A DNA stretch of 64,000 bases from Candidatus Zixiibacteriota bacterium (GTDB lineage Bacteria > Zixibacteria > MSB-5A5 > GN15 > FEB-12), in contig JAHOYZ010000052.1 of assembly GCA_019038695.1 (NCBI GenBank), positions 1 through 64,000 of the forward strand, written 5' to 3'. Below, piece after piece: positions 43,406 to 50,801 of the stretch. Every line of letters begins with the position of its first letter. The stretch's first letter is position 1. The notes below the pieces were generated by a model, which did not search any database, had not been told where the DNA came from, and was given only the letters and a program-made list of their open reading frames with translations. The position numbers and the translations under genes are program-made.

Positions 43406-43425
43406 ATTGTGACGAAATTGTGACA
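43406..43425 (+). promoter_or_regulatory. Bipartite direct repeat (site B) next to attR
   Basis: ATTGTGACG (43406-43414) and ATTGTGACA (43417-43425), period 11 bp, lie 133 bp inside the right att core. With site A (60 bp inside the left core) this puts the motif at both island ends, as expected for an excision-factor binding site. Confidence 0.7.
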
Positions 43426-43557
43426 CAACCCACTCAAAACCCGTCAAAAGTTATCAAAACAGAGCAAGATACAGCAATGACGTATGTTTGTGCTACTCAG
43501 CGTATTACGGCGTAAATGGCTGCACTACAAAACATTGACAAATGGACCCCTATTGAT

Positions 43558-43585
43558 TCCGGGGTTCAAGTCCCTGCACCGCTAT
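43558..43585 (+). repeat. attR: right copy of the 28-bp tRNA-derived attachment core
   Basis: Exact copy of 6675-6702, comprising the T arm and 3' acceptor strand of the tRNA. Only this 3' fragment is present, so it is not a second tRNA gene. It marks the right boundary of the 36.9-kb island. Confidence 0.9.
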
Positions 43586-43602
43586 TATTTCTTCAAACTT
43601 TT

Positions 43603-43621
43603 CATTGACAACCACTTACAA
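43603..43621 (+). repeat. Copy of the integrase-promoter arm sequence just outside attR
   Basis: CATTGACAACCACTTACAA differs by one base from 6719-6737 and lies 18 bp after the att core (17 bp on the left). Chromosomal flank and island arm should not match in this way after a simple integration. Confidence 0.6.
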
Positions 43622-43731
43622 ACATCATGCCTTAGTGCATGCGGTATCCCACCCTTAGTGACTTGAGACGACATAGGTTCGAGCAAGTGAGGAAGCACTC
43701 TTTACAAACTTACCTCAAGAACGGATGAAGG

Positions 43732-44166
43732 TCATCTCCGACCGATCAATCCCAGATGTACGAGCCGCGAGCGAACAGCGCCCGGCTGGCGTTTCAAGGC
43801 TTTTGACATGTCCTCAAAGGGAAGCCTGCTCTTGAACAACGAGGCTAACTCATTGTCCTCGTTTGGCTCCCATTTCTCGTAAGCCCGAGGGTATTCCTTA
43901 CGAATTTCCGCCAGGTTCACAATTCGGCTATTGTTCGCCCGGAGTATAATGGCCCCGTTAATCTCAATAATGTCCTCTGCCTTCACATGCTGGGCGATCA
44001 GGTCAGCGGCGAATTTCGCCGAAGCCATAATGTCACTGATCGTTAACTTGGGATGACGTTCCACAATCTGATGAAATGCGAAGCCCTGGGCAATATCCTC
44101 CAACACTCGGGTAACTGTGATTCCGGTATCTCTAATGGCAATACTGTGTTCCACTTCAACCTCCAT
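43732..44166 (-). CDS. DUF433-type protein with a second C-terminal helix-turn-helix
   Basis: This 144-residue protein has a DUF433 winged-helix segment (GITVTRVLEDIAQGFAFHQI, then VERHPKLTISDIMASAKFAA), a family often found as antitoxins or DNA-binding partners. It also has a C-terminal SANT/Myb-like motif (WEPNEDNELASLFKS, then ALKRQPGAVRSRLVHLGL). No toxin gene (for example a DUF5615 PIN-like protein) lies beside it, so it may be an orphan regulator. It is the first gene to the right of attR and could be chromosomal or the remnant of an older insertion. Confidence 0.82.
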   Translation of the reverse strand: MEVEVEHSIAIRDTGITVTRVLEDIAQGFAFHQIVERHPKLTISDIMASAKFAADLIAQHVKAEDIIEINGAIILRANNSRIVNLAEIRKEYPRAYEKWEPNEDNELASLFKSRLPFEDMSKALKRQPGAVRSRLVHLGLIGRR

Positions 44167-44262
44167 GTAGGTTCGTTAGCCTTCACACAGCATATTCAAG
44201 GCGACTGACAGGGTCTGTCAGTAAAAGTGGACCGTTGTCGGAGTAAATCGAATAATGAAAAA

Positions 44263-44290
44263 AATGGCAGGAGCGATAACTCCTGCCATT
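44263..44290 (-). terminator. Terminator of the OmpA-like lipoprotein gene
   Basis: AATGGCAGGAG pairs with CTCCTGCCATT (11 bp, loop of 6). On the minus strand it is followed by a run of seven T, so it ends the leftward lipoprotein gene 65 bases downstream of its stop. Confidence 0.85.
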
Positions 44291-44355
44291 ACAATGTTGA
44301 TCTGGTTCTAGGTAAATCGATCTATGATTCCAGGACCATGAATCCGATTGGGTAA

Positions 44356-45021
44356 TTATCCCTCAGTTTTCTTCTCTGCCACACCCTTCAGCTTGTCGTT
44401 GGCAAAGATCGCGATCTCGACCCGGCGGTTTGCCTGTCTTCCCTCCTGAGTATCGTTAGACATGATTGGTTGATCCTCACCATAACCCATCATACGGAAG
44501 CGGCCCGACATTACTCCCAGCCCGGCCATATAGTTGGCTACCGACTGCGCACGGCGAAGTGAAAGGTCCAGGTTATGATCCTCACTACCGGTGGCATCGG
44601 TGTGGCCCTCCACCAATACTTCAGTATCCTCGTACTTGTTGAGAATTGTCGCCAGATTGGCTAGATTATTTCTGGCCACCTGTCTCAGGCCGGAAGCATC
44701 GATATCAAATAGAATCCCAGAATCAAAAGTAATCTTGATGCCTTCGCCAACACGCTCGACAGTTGCTCCTTCCAGGTCGCGTTCGATTTCCTCAGCCTGC
44801 TTATCCATGTAATTACCGATATATGCGCCAGCCGCACCACCGATAACTGCTCCAAGGATAGCCCCAACTGCTGTATTACCGGCCTTGTCGCCGATTACGC
44901 CCCCGATTACCGCCCCAGTACCTGCTCCAATTGCAGCACCCTGGTTCTTCTTGCTCCAGCCACAGCCCAAGATGCTGACTAACAATAGAGCCACAAGTGC
45001 GAAAACTGTTACTCTCTTCAT
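44356..45021 (-). CDS. OmpA-family lipoprotein with glycine-zipper domain
   Basis: The product has 221 residues. A lipoprotein signal ends VSILGC (Cys20). A glycine-zipper segment GAAIGAGTGAVIGGVIGDKA, continuing to about residue 70, may span or associate with the membrane. The C-terminal OmpA domain (about 110-205) binds peptidoglycan (VEGHTDATGSEDHNLDLSLR, QANRRVEI). It resembles the YiaD/Pal-like class that tethers the outer membrane to the cell wall. It is transcribed alone, leftward, and ends in a clear terminator. Confidence 0.93.
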   Translation of the reverse strand: MKRVTVFALVALLLVSILGCGWSKKNQGAAIGAGTGAVIGGVIGDKAGNTAVGAILGAVIGGAAGAYIGNYMDKQAEEIERDLEGATVERVGEGIKITFDSGILFDIDASGLRQVARNNLANLATILNKYEDTEVLVEGHTDATGSEDHNLDLSLRRAQSVANYMAGLGVMSGRFRMMGYGEDQPIMSNDTQEGRQANRRVEIAIFANDKLKGVAEKKTEG

Positions 45022-45220
45022 TTTTCAAATCTCCCGTATTTGTATGTTATTTCGTTCACCAAACTTATTTATATCTTACTATTGTCGACTTCGTTCTGTT
45101 TAAGAATACAGAATTACGAACAAAAATCATCAACAAAACGCTGTTGCTCCGTCATCTTTCCCGGGATCTAGTCCAACTTTTCTCAGCACACTGACCGGCG
45201 ATTAACTATATTATCAGGTT

Positions 45221-46525
45221 ATGAGTACACGCGCACACAAGACAGTCCGGCTTAAAACGGTCGGTTGCCGATTGAACCAATATGAGACAGAAAAAATTGG
45301 TGCCAGTTTGTTTGCCTGCGGATTCCACCGAGCTGCCCCGTATGAACCGGTCGACCTGACACTAATCAACACTTGTACAGTCACGCATCGGGCCGATTCC
45401 GACTGCCGCTACCTCATTCGCCGCGCCCACCGTGATAATCCAGCGGGCTACATTGTAGTGGTTGGCTGTTACGTCGAACATGAACGGGAGCGATTGGCCG
45501 CTATGGACGGAGTGAATGCTCTCATTGATAACAGTGAAAAAGACAACATTATATCTATTCTTCAAAAGAGGCTTCCAGACCTGTTTGCCGGAATCTCGGA
45601 GAAAGGGGATGATGCGGCTGCTCCTGAGACTCACCACCGCAATCGCGCCTGGATAAAGATTTCAGATGGTTGCAACCAAAAATGTACTTTCTGTCTGGTG
45701 ACAAAAGTGCGAGGACCACTGGTCAATCGGCAAGCCGATGAGATTGTTGATGAAATCGGGGGGGTTGCTGGGCAGGGTTTCCGAGAAATCGTGCTTACCG
45801 GAGTCAATATCGGATACTACCGGGATAGAAACCGAAAACCAATGGTAGGCGATCTCGCTTCGCTCTGCCGACTTATTATTGACCACTCTGATTCTGTCCG
45901 CCTGCGATTGTCATCAATCGAACCCCAAGCTGTGACAGACGATCTCTTGACGCTGCTGGCCAACTCTGACGGGAGAATGTGCCGTCATCTGCATTTGCCG
46001 CTTCAGTCGGGATCTGATAGGATTCTCAAACTGATGCGGCGTCCATATAATGAGGCAAAATTCATTGATCGCGTCTCAGCCATCCGACAGGCATCGCCTA
46101 GCACTCTGATCGGAGCCGATGTCATCGTTGGTTTTCCCGGCGAAACCGAAGAGGATTTTGATCGCACCCGCAACCTGTGCGAGTCCGGCATGATCGACTA
46201 TCTACATGTCTTCAGCTATAGTGACCGTCCGGGCACAGTCGCCGTTGAACTGCCCGACAAAGTGAAGCCAGAGACGATTCGCAACCGTAGCCTTGTTCTG
46301 AGCGAAATATCTGACCGGAATCTGGCCAGGGCAAGACAACGCCATACGGGCCGGATATTGGAAGTTATCTCCGAGCACAAAGCAGGTGGCGACGGCAATC
46401 ATTTCGCTGTATCTGACAACTACCTGCGAGTCAAACTTCCGCCCGGAGTCGAAACGGGGCGGGAACTAGTGCGGGTGAAGATACGCGATGTGCGAGAAGA
46501 CTATTTGGAATGTGACTTGATCTGA
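45221..46525 (+). CDS. mtaB: tRNA (N6-threonylcarbamoyladenosine-37) methylthiotransferase MtaB
   Basis: The product has 434 residues, the usual MtaB size. The UPF0004 domain binds one iron-sulfur cluster through Cys in TVGCRLNQYE, NTCTVT and VVGCYVE. The radical SAM domain has CNQKCTFC (CxxxCxxC). The C-terminus is a TRAM RNA-binding domain (GRELVRVKIRDVREDYLECD). The KTVGCRLNQYETE and CTVTHRAD signatures favour MtaB over MiaB and RimO. It converts t6A37 to ms2t6A37 in tRNAs that read ANN codons. It stands alone between the lipoprotein gene (divergent) and the flagellar operon. Confidence 0.95.
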   Translation: MSTRAHKTVRLKTVGCRLNQYETEKIGASLFACGFHRAAPYEPVDLTLINTCTVTHRADSDCRYLIRRAHRDNPAGYIVVVGCYVEHERERLAAMDGVNALIDNSEKDNIISILQKRLPDLFAGISEKGDDAAAPETHHRNRAWIKISDGCNQKCTFCLVTKVRGPLVNRQADEIVDEIGGVAGQGFREIVLTGVNIGYYRDRNRKPMVGDLASLCRLIIDHSDSVRLRLSSIEPQAVTDDLLTLLANSDGRMCRHLHLPLQSGSDRILKLMRRPYNEAKFIDRVSAIRQASPSTLIGADVIVGFPGETEEDFDRTRNLCESGMIDYLHVFSYSDRPGTVAVELPDKVKPETIRNRSLVLSEISDRNLARARQRHTGRILEVISEHKAGGDGNHFAVSDNYLRVKLPPGVETGRELVRVKIRDVREDYLECDLI

Positions 46526-46605
46526 TAGAAGCACGCCAGTCACTCTACTGCTCCAGCCGGCATTAGCGACCCCGTTTTTCCATCTCCACTCGGAAAAGAT
46601 TTCAA

Positions 46606-46627
46606 TATATCGCGCTTCAGCGATATA
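46606..46627. promoter_or_regulatory. Perfect inverted repeat upstream of the flagellar operon
   Basis: TATATCGC (46606-46613) and GCGATATA (46620-46627) separated by 6 bases, about 120 bases before the motE-like start. It could be an operator; no promoter boxes could be assigned with confidence around it. Confidence 0.4.
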
Positions 46628-46749
46628 CATCAGCCCTACCCTCACTACACAAACATCACTGTACCATCACGTTACGACGATCTCAGAGAATGCGGCACGG
46701 ACCTTGCTCAAGGGGACTGTGGAATAATAGCTCTACACGGAGTAAACAA

Positions 46750-47493
46750 GTGTCGGAATCTGAAGAGAAAAAAGACCAAGCCCAGCCGTCGGACGTTACG
46801 GAAGAAACCGCCGCACCGAAGAAGAGTGGACTGATCAAGTACCTTATCATTGGTGTAGGGGCTGTGGTGCTGGTGGCAGGTAGCGTTATTGTAGCCATGA
46901 TGTTTCTTGGTGGCGAGCAGGCTCAGGACCCGGAAAACGCCGAGCCGGATTCACGCGCTGAAGCCCAGGCCAATTCGAATGCAAAGCCAGGGGAAGACGA
47001 TGAAGAGGCGATGTTTGATAGTCTCTTTGATGGTGAGTTCGACCCAGATGTGCTGGCCCAAATCACAGAGAACCTGGCTGCACTTGACTGGGAACCCGAT
47101 GCTGGCGAAATGGATGAAGAGAAAATCGTCATGTCAGTCGAGGACTCGATTGAGGCTGTCAACTGGCTGGAACAGGAAAAGAGTAAACTTAAAAAACTCC
47201 AGGCCGATCTGGATTCCCGTCAAAAGGAACTCAGTCGCCTTGATCGCGAAGTAACCAGCAAGATAGTTCGTATAGAACAAGCGGAATCAATGCGGGTTAA
47301 TTCCCTGGCTAAACTCTATGATGGAATGGACGCCCGTGCGGTGGCGCGACTGATGGCCAATCTTGACGACGAGACCGTCGTGTCGCTCCTCCCACGCATG
47401 AAAGCAAAAAACGCATCGGCGGTACTGCAACTGTTGCCCTCCAAACGCGCAGCCAAATTGTCCAAACAGATGATCACAATCGCCGGAAAATAG
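46750..47493 (+). CDS. MotE-like / FliG-middle-domain flagellar protein
   Basis: The GTG at 46750 with GGAG about 7 bases upstream gives 247 residues and places a polar N-terminus before the single transmembrane helix (YLIIGVGAVVLVAGSVIVAM). An acidic linker and a coiled coil (LEQEKSKLKKLQADLDSRQK) follow. The C-terminal MgtE-N/FliG-M-like domain reads AKLYDGMDARAVARLMANLD, then VVSLLPRMKAKNASAVLQLL. This is the layout of MotE/YlxF-type proteins that stabilise stator or basal-body parts. As first gene before fliK it matches many flagellar operons. Confidence 0.87.
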   Translation: MSESEEKKDQAQPSDVTEETAAPKKSGLIKYLIIGVGAVVLVAGSVIVAMMFLGGEQAQDPENAEPDSRAEAQANSNAKPGEDDEEAMFDSLFDGEFDPDVLAQITENLAALDWEPDAGEMDEEKIVMSVEDSIEAVNWLEQEKSKLKKLQADLDSRQKELSRLDREVTSKIVRIEQAESMRVNSLAKLYDGMDARAVARLMANLDDETVVSLLPRMKAKNASAVLQLLPSKRAAKLSKQMITIAGK

Positions 47494-47497
47494 TGAA

Positions 47498-49537
47498 ATG
47501 AATACGACCGACGTCAACATCTTAAACATCCTCCTCGGTGGCAATCAGCTGCTCGGTGGCAACCAACTGCTCGGTGGCAACCAGTTGCTCGGCGGCAACC
47601 AGTTGCTCGGCGGCAATCAGCTACTCGGTGACAATCAGCTGCTCGACAACGCGACCGGAACCGGATCGCCTCTGTTGGGCTTGCTTGGTGAAGATGCACC
47701 GCTGGCGGCTACACTGCTCGCAACAACACCGCTTGATGTTACGCCACTTGTGGGTAGATTTGACGTCGTATTGGATCAACTCCTATCTCCGCAAACAGAG
47801 ACAAAGAAGACATTCGATCTCGCTGGCCTCACTTCTGAGAGTCCTGACGGTGAGATCAAGGCGGCTTCTGTCGCATCAATTAAGAACCTTTCTCCTGCGT
47901 TGTCACCAGACTTAGCCAACGAACTGGACATAGCTCGGCCCGCTGAGGTTCCGAGCAGTCAGATTGATATTCGTCCCCAGGAAAATGTTTCGATTGACTT
48001 GCTCGTCCCTACTGAAGAATCGACTGGTAGCAAAGATACCATCCCCAACTTGGTGGATATCGTCTCCAATCCCCGGAATATGATCCAACATCCCGGGAAC
48101 ATGATCCCGAACTCGGGCGATATCATCTCCAATTCCGAGGATATGATCCAACATTCCGGGAATATGATCCCGAACTCGGGCAATATCGTCTCCAATTCCG
48201 AGGATATGATCCAACATTCCGGGAATATGATCCCGAACTCGGACGATATCATTTCCAATTCAGGCGATATCATCCAGACTCTTCCCGGTGTTGGGGCCGA
48301 AAGTGCTGGCGTCGCCATTGAACAAAATGAACCATTCAGGGTTCTTCCAAAATCAGCCGTGACTCTACCCGAACTGACCAAGCTGAACCTCGGCGGTGAT
48401 GAATCACAACTCCCGTCCGGAAAATATCAGGTACGGAGTTGGTTCACTGAAGGCCAGACGTTGCATCTTGATGTGGCACAACCCAAGCAACCCGACTCGA
48501 CGGTACGCATCTCGATCCCGCTTGAAAAATTAACAGGTCTGAATACCGTTGCGTCGTCAGTCTCCAATGAAAATCAACCTCGCGTAGTCCTTAAGGGATC
48601 AGGCCAACCTAGCTTAACTAATCTACTGTCCCAGTATGATATCAAGGAAGTACACCTTGCACCCACCCATGAGTCATCCGAAAAACCGGTTATCCCTACG
48701 GGTGAACGAGAGATAAATATCAAGATTATTGCGCAGAATACGGGGCAGGAACTGGTCATTAAAGCCAACCTGCCCCGATATGCGCTCCGTAAAATTGATA
48801 CGACTGGTAAGGATGACAACCGGCTGATGTCTGCCAAAGCGGAACAGTCTGAAACGAATGCCATCATTCCGAATCGAGTTGGATTGGTTGCAAGACCGGT
48901 CGAGATGACCACCCGTCCAGTATTGCCAGGTAATCATGGTCTCCCCCACGAACTATTGAAGTCTGACAAGTTTCTGACGGGCGACACAGCCAACACACTG
49001 TCATCGACAATCGGCGGACAGGCTGATGAGTCTTCGGATATTCTGCCGTTATTCACGCGCACGTCTACTGAACTGACTCTGCCCCGCGAGAAGGTTGATC
49101 TTCAGCCGGTCAGGTTTGTTCTCCCTGAGAACTTGCAGTCGAAAATGAAACCAAACGGTCAGTCAATACGACTGCTCATTGAGCCACACAACCTCGGGCC
49201 GGCCAAACTGAGCCTGCACCTTCACAACAATCGGCTGCGAGCCGTCGTGGTCGTTGACACTACCCAGGCTAAGATGGCGGTTGAGGGATCGCTTGATCGC
49301 CTCCTCACCGCTTTGGATAAAGCTGACGTTCAGGTCGACCGTATTGATGTCAATGTCGATAGCCGGGACACCCGTGAGCAGCTGTTCAGACAGCAACATC
49401 GGGCGGCACCGGGGTCGCGCTCCGGACGACCGTTCTCGATTGAAGATGAACTGGAAAACGTAGCAGAGCAGAATTCGATAATGCCTCCACCCGAACCTTC
49501 ATACGTCGGCTCAGGCGGAGTTAACCTGCTGGCTTAG
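47498..49537 (+). CDS. fliK: Flagellar hook-length control protein FliK
   Basis: The 679-residue protein starts 4 bases after the motE-like stop. The C-terminal Flg_hook domain is clear (QSIRLLIEPHNLGPAKLSLH, then LDRLLTALDKADVQVDRIDV). The N-terminal ruler part carries two families of tandem repeats: six LLGGNQ hexapeptides (residues 12-47) and three full plus one partial copy of a 21-residue unit (about 187-258). During hook growth FliK is exported, measures hook length with its N-terminal region and then switches FlhB through its C-terminus. Repeat copy number would change the ruler length. Position before flgD supports the call. Confidence 0.9.
   Translation: MNTTDVNILNILLGGNQLLGGNQLLGGNQLLGGNQLLGGNQLLGDNQLLDNATGTGSPLLGLLGEDAPLAATLLATTPLDVTPLVGRFDVVLDQLLSPQTETKKTFDLAGLTSESPDGEIKAASVASIKNLSPALSPDLANELDIARPAEVPSSQIDIRPQENVSIDLLVPTEESTGSKDTIPNLVDIVSNPRNMIQHPGNMIPNSGDIISNSEDMIQHSGNMIPNSGNIVSNSEDMIQHSGNMIPNSDDIISNSGDIIQTLPGVGAESAGVAIEQNEPFRVLPKSAVTLPELTKLNLGGDESQLPSGKYQVRSWFTEGQTLHLDVAQPKQPDSTVRISIPLEKLTGLNTVASSVSNENQPRVVLKGSGQPSLTNLLSQYDIKEVHLAPTHESSEKPVIPTGEREINIKIIAQNTGQELVIKANLPRYALRKIDTTGKDDNRLMSAKAEQSETNAIIPNRVGLVARPVEMTTRPVLPGNHGLPHELLKSDKFLTGDTANTLSSTIGGQADESSDILPLFTRTSTELTLPREKVDLQPVRFVLPENLQSKMKPNGQSIRLLIEPHNLGPAKLSLHLHNNRLRAVVVVDTTQAKMAVEGSLDRLLTALDKADVQVDRIDVNVDSRDTREQLFRQQHRAAPGSRSGRPFSIEDELENVAEQNSIMPPPEPSYVGSGGVNLLA
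47531..47638 (+). repeat. Six 18-bp tandem repeats in fliK encoding LLGGNQ
   Basis: Consecutive 18-bp units CTN-CTC-GGY-GGC-AAY-CAR, six copies, the last encoding LLGDNQ. Third positions differ between copies while the peptide is constant, so the peptide repeat itself is under selection or the array is old. Confidence 0.92.
48056..48274 (+). repeat. 63-bp tandem repeats in fliK encoding a 21-residue unit
   Basis: Units begin at 48056, 48119, 48182 and 48245 (partial) and encode D/N-I-V/I-S-N-S-E-D-M-I-Q-H-S-G-N-M-I-P-N-S-G. The second and third copies are almost identical at the DNA level, which points to recent slippage or recombination. Confidence 0.92.
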
Positions 49538-49546
49538 GAGAATGAT

Positions 49547-50254
49547 ATGACACAAGTTACACCAACCACAGCAGGTATATTCCCGGGAGCAACCAGTTCT
49601 CAGACTGCCACTAGCGTCGACCAGCTTGGTAAGGATGATTTCCTTAAGCTGATGATCGCCCAGATGCAAAACCAGGACCCGCTCAATCCAATGGAAGACG
49701 CAGACTTCATCGCCCAATTGGCGCAGTTCTCATCATTGGAGCAGATGTCCAATATCGCCACCGGAATCGCCGAATCGAACCAGTGGGATTTCCTCCAGAT
49801 GCAGTCGATCAATAACGTCATGGCGGCTGGAATAATCGGCAAGGAAGTCCAGGCCAACTACGACGGCGTGTATTTCGACGGCTCAAGCTCACCGAAGATA
49901 TCCTTCACCAGCGATCAATATGCGGACGAGTTGCAGATTGTCATTACAGGCGCCAACGGTGAAGTGGTGGCAACCCTCAGCGAATCCGGGGTAAGTCCCG
50001 GTAAACACACGTACGAATGGGATGGTCGCGATGAAGCCGGTAACCGCGTTGCGTCCGGCCAATATAACGTCCAGGTAGTCGGCACCTCGGCCACTGGGGA
50101 TACTTTCCGGCCGTCCATGAAACTGACCGGCTTGGTGGAAGCGGTAACTTATCGTGACGGAACGGCCTATTTCCGAGTTGATGGTGTGGACATACCGTTC
50201 GGGGACGTGGCCACAATTGGCCAGGAAGGGTCCTTCGGAGAAGGTGGACAATAA
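49547..50254 (+). CDS. flgD: Flagellar hook cap assembly protein FlgD
   Basis: The product is a 235-residue FlgD. The N-terminal export and capping region is diagnostic: LGKDDFLKLMIAQMQNQDPL, then NPMEDADFIAQLAQFSSLEQ. The C-terminus has the FlgD tudor/Ig-like fold (PGKHTYEWDGRDEAGNRVAS, GQYNVQV). It caps the growing hook so that FlgE subunits can assemble. A GGAG ribosome binding site precedes the ATG, 10 bases after fliK. The Ig-like piece is the relative of the sorting domain at the ends of the island's secreted proteins. Confidence 0.96.
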   Translation: MTQVTPTTAGIFPGATSSQTATSVDQLGKDDFLKLMIAQMQNQDPLNPMEDADFIAQLAQFSSLEQMSNIATGIAESNQWDFLQMQSINNVMAAGIIGKEVQANYDGVYFDGSSSPKISFTSDQYADELQIVITGANGEVVATLSESGVSPGKHTYEWDGRDEAGNRVASGQYNVQVVGTSATGDTFRPSMKLTGLVEAVTYRDGTAYFRVDGVDIPFGDVATIGQEGSFGEGGQ

Positions 50255-50290
50255 ACTGACCGACATGGATGTGTCGTTGGAGAAGTAACT

Positions 50291-50692
50291 ATGGAAACCA
50301 GTCAGCCAATTCAGATTTCGCATTACCAGCGCCCGGTTGATCTAATTGAGATTGCCAAGCGCGGTAAGTCACCAGCCGCCCCCGAATCCGGAGAAACCTC
50401 ATTTAAGGAGATGTTCTCCAGTGAACTTGCCGACTCCCGGCAGTTGTCATTTTCGAAGCATGCCCGGCAGCGACTGTTCTCGCGAGGAATCGAACTTTCG
50501 GAAGATAGCCTGGCTCGTGTTGGCGATGCTGTTGATCGAGCCAGTTCAAAAGGTTCCAAAGAGACGCTGGTGTTAATCGATGACGCTGCTCTGGTCATTT
50601 CAGTCGAGAACCGAACTGTGATTACTGCTTTTGACCGCGAAAACCTTCGAGACGGTATTGTCACCTCGATTGACTCAGCCGTTGTGTTATGA
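50291..50692 (+). CDS. Flagellar operon protein (TIGR02530/YlxG-like)
   Basis: The product is a small cytosolic protein of 133 residues. The conserved core reads SFSKHARQRLFSRGIELSED, LVLIDDAALVISVENRTVIT and AFDRENLRDGIVTSIDSAVV. This matches the uncharacterised 'flagellar operon protein' found between flgD and flgE in many bacteria. Its role is unknown, possibly as a chaperone or regulator for hook assembly. It sits between flgD (36 bases) and flgE. Confidence 0.9.
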   Translation: METSQPIQISHYQRPVDLIEIAKRGKSPAAPESGETSFKEMFSSELADSRQLSFSKHARQRLFSRGIELSEDSLARVGDAVDRASSKGSKETLVLIDDAALVISVENRTVITAFDRENLRDGIVTSIDSAVVL

Positions 50693-50705
50693 AAATGAGA
50701 GAAGA

Positions 50706-50801
50706 ATGAAAACGATAGTAAACAATCAACCCAACAGGGAGCTGGACTCCATCTTGATGGAGAGGCTCTGCTGTCTATGCATGGAGGTAAATGCATCATG
50801 A
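50706..50801 (+). CDS. 31-codon ORF coupled to flgE
   Basis: ATG 50706 with GAGAGAAG upstream opens MKTIVNNQPNRELDSILMER, followed by 11 more residues including LCCLCM. The TGA (50799-50801) overlaps the flgE start (ATGATG). Its last codons contain the flgE ribosome binding site, so translation of this frame could control flgE. It is not a known gene. Confidence 0.35.
   Translation: MKTIVNNQPNRELDSILMERLCCLCMEVNAS

Larger units (their letters stand above)
43149..43557. other. Right end of the island, no gene
   Basis: After the terminator at 43178-43215 the sequence up to attR holds the bipartite repeat B at 43406-43425 and no accepted gene. With the 146 bases beyond attR (43586-43731), the stretch without a gene totals 580 bases. 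Confidence 0.6.

Noticed and set aside
43558-43585. Second tRNA gene at the right end of the island
   Set aside because: Only the T arm and 3' acceptor strand are present; no D arm or anticodon arm precedes it. It is the attR core.
47531-48274. CRISPR-like repeats
   Set aside because: Both arrays are in frame within fliK, encode peptide repeats, and have no unique spacers of constant length.
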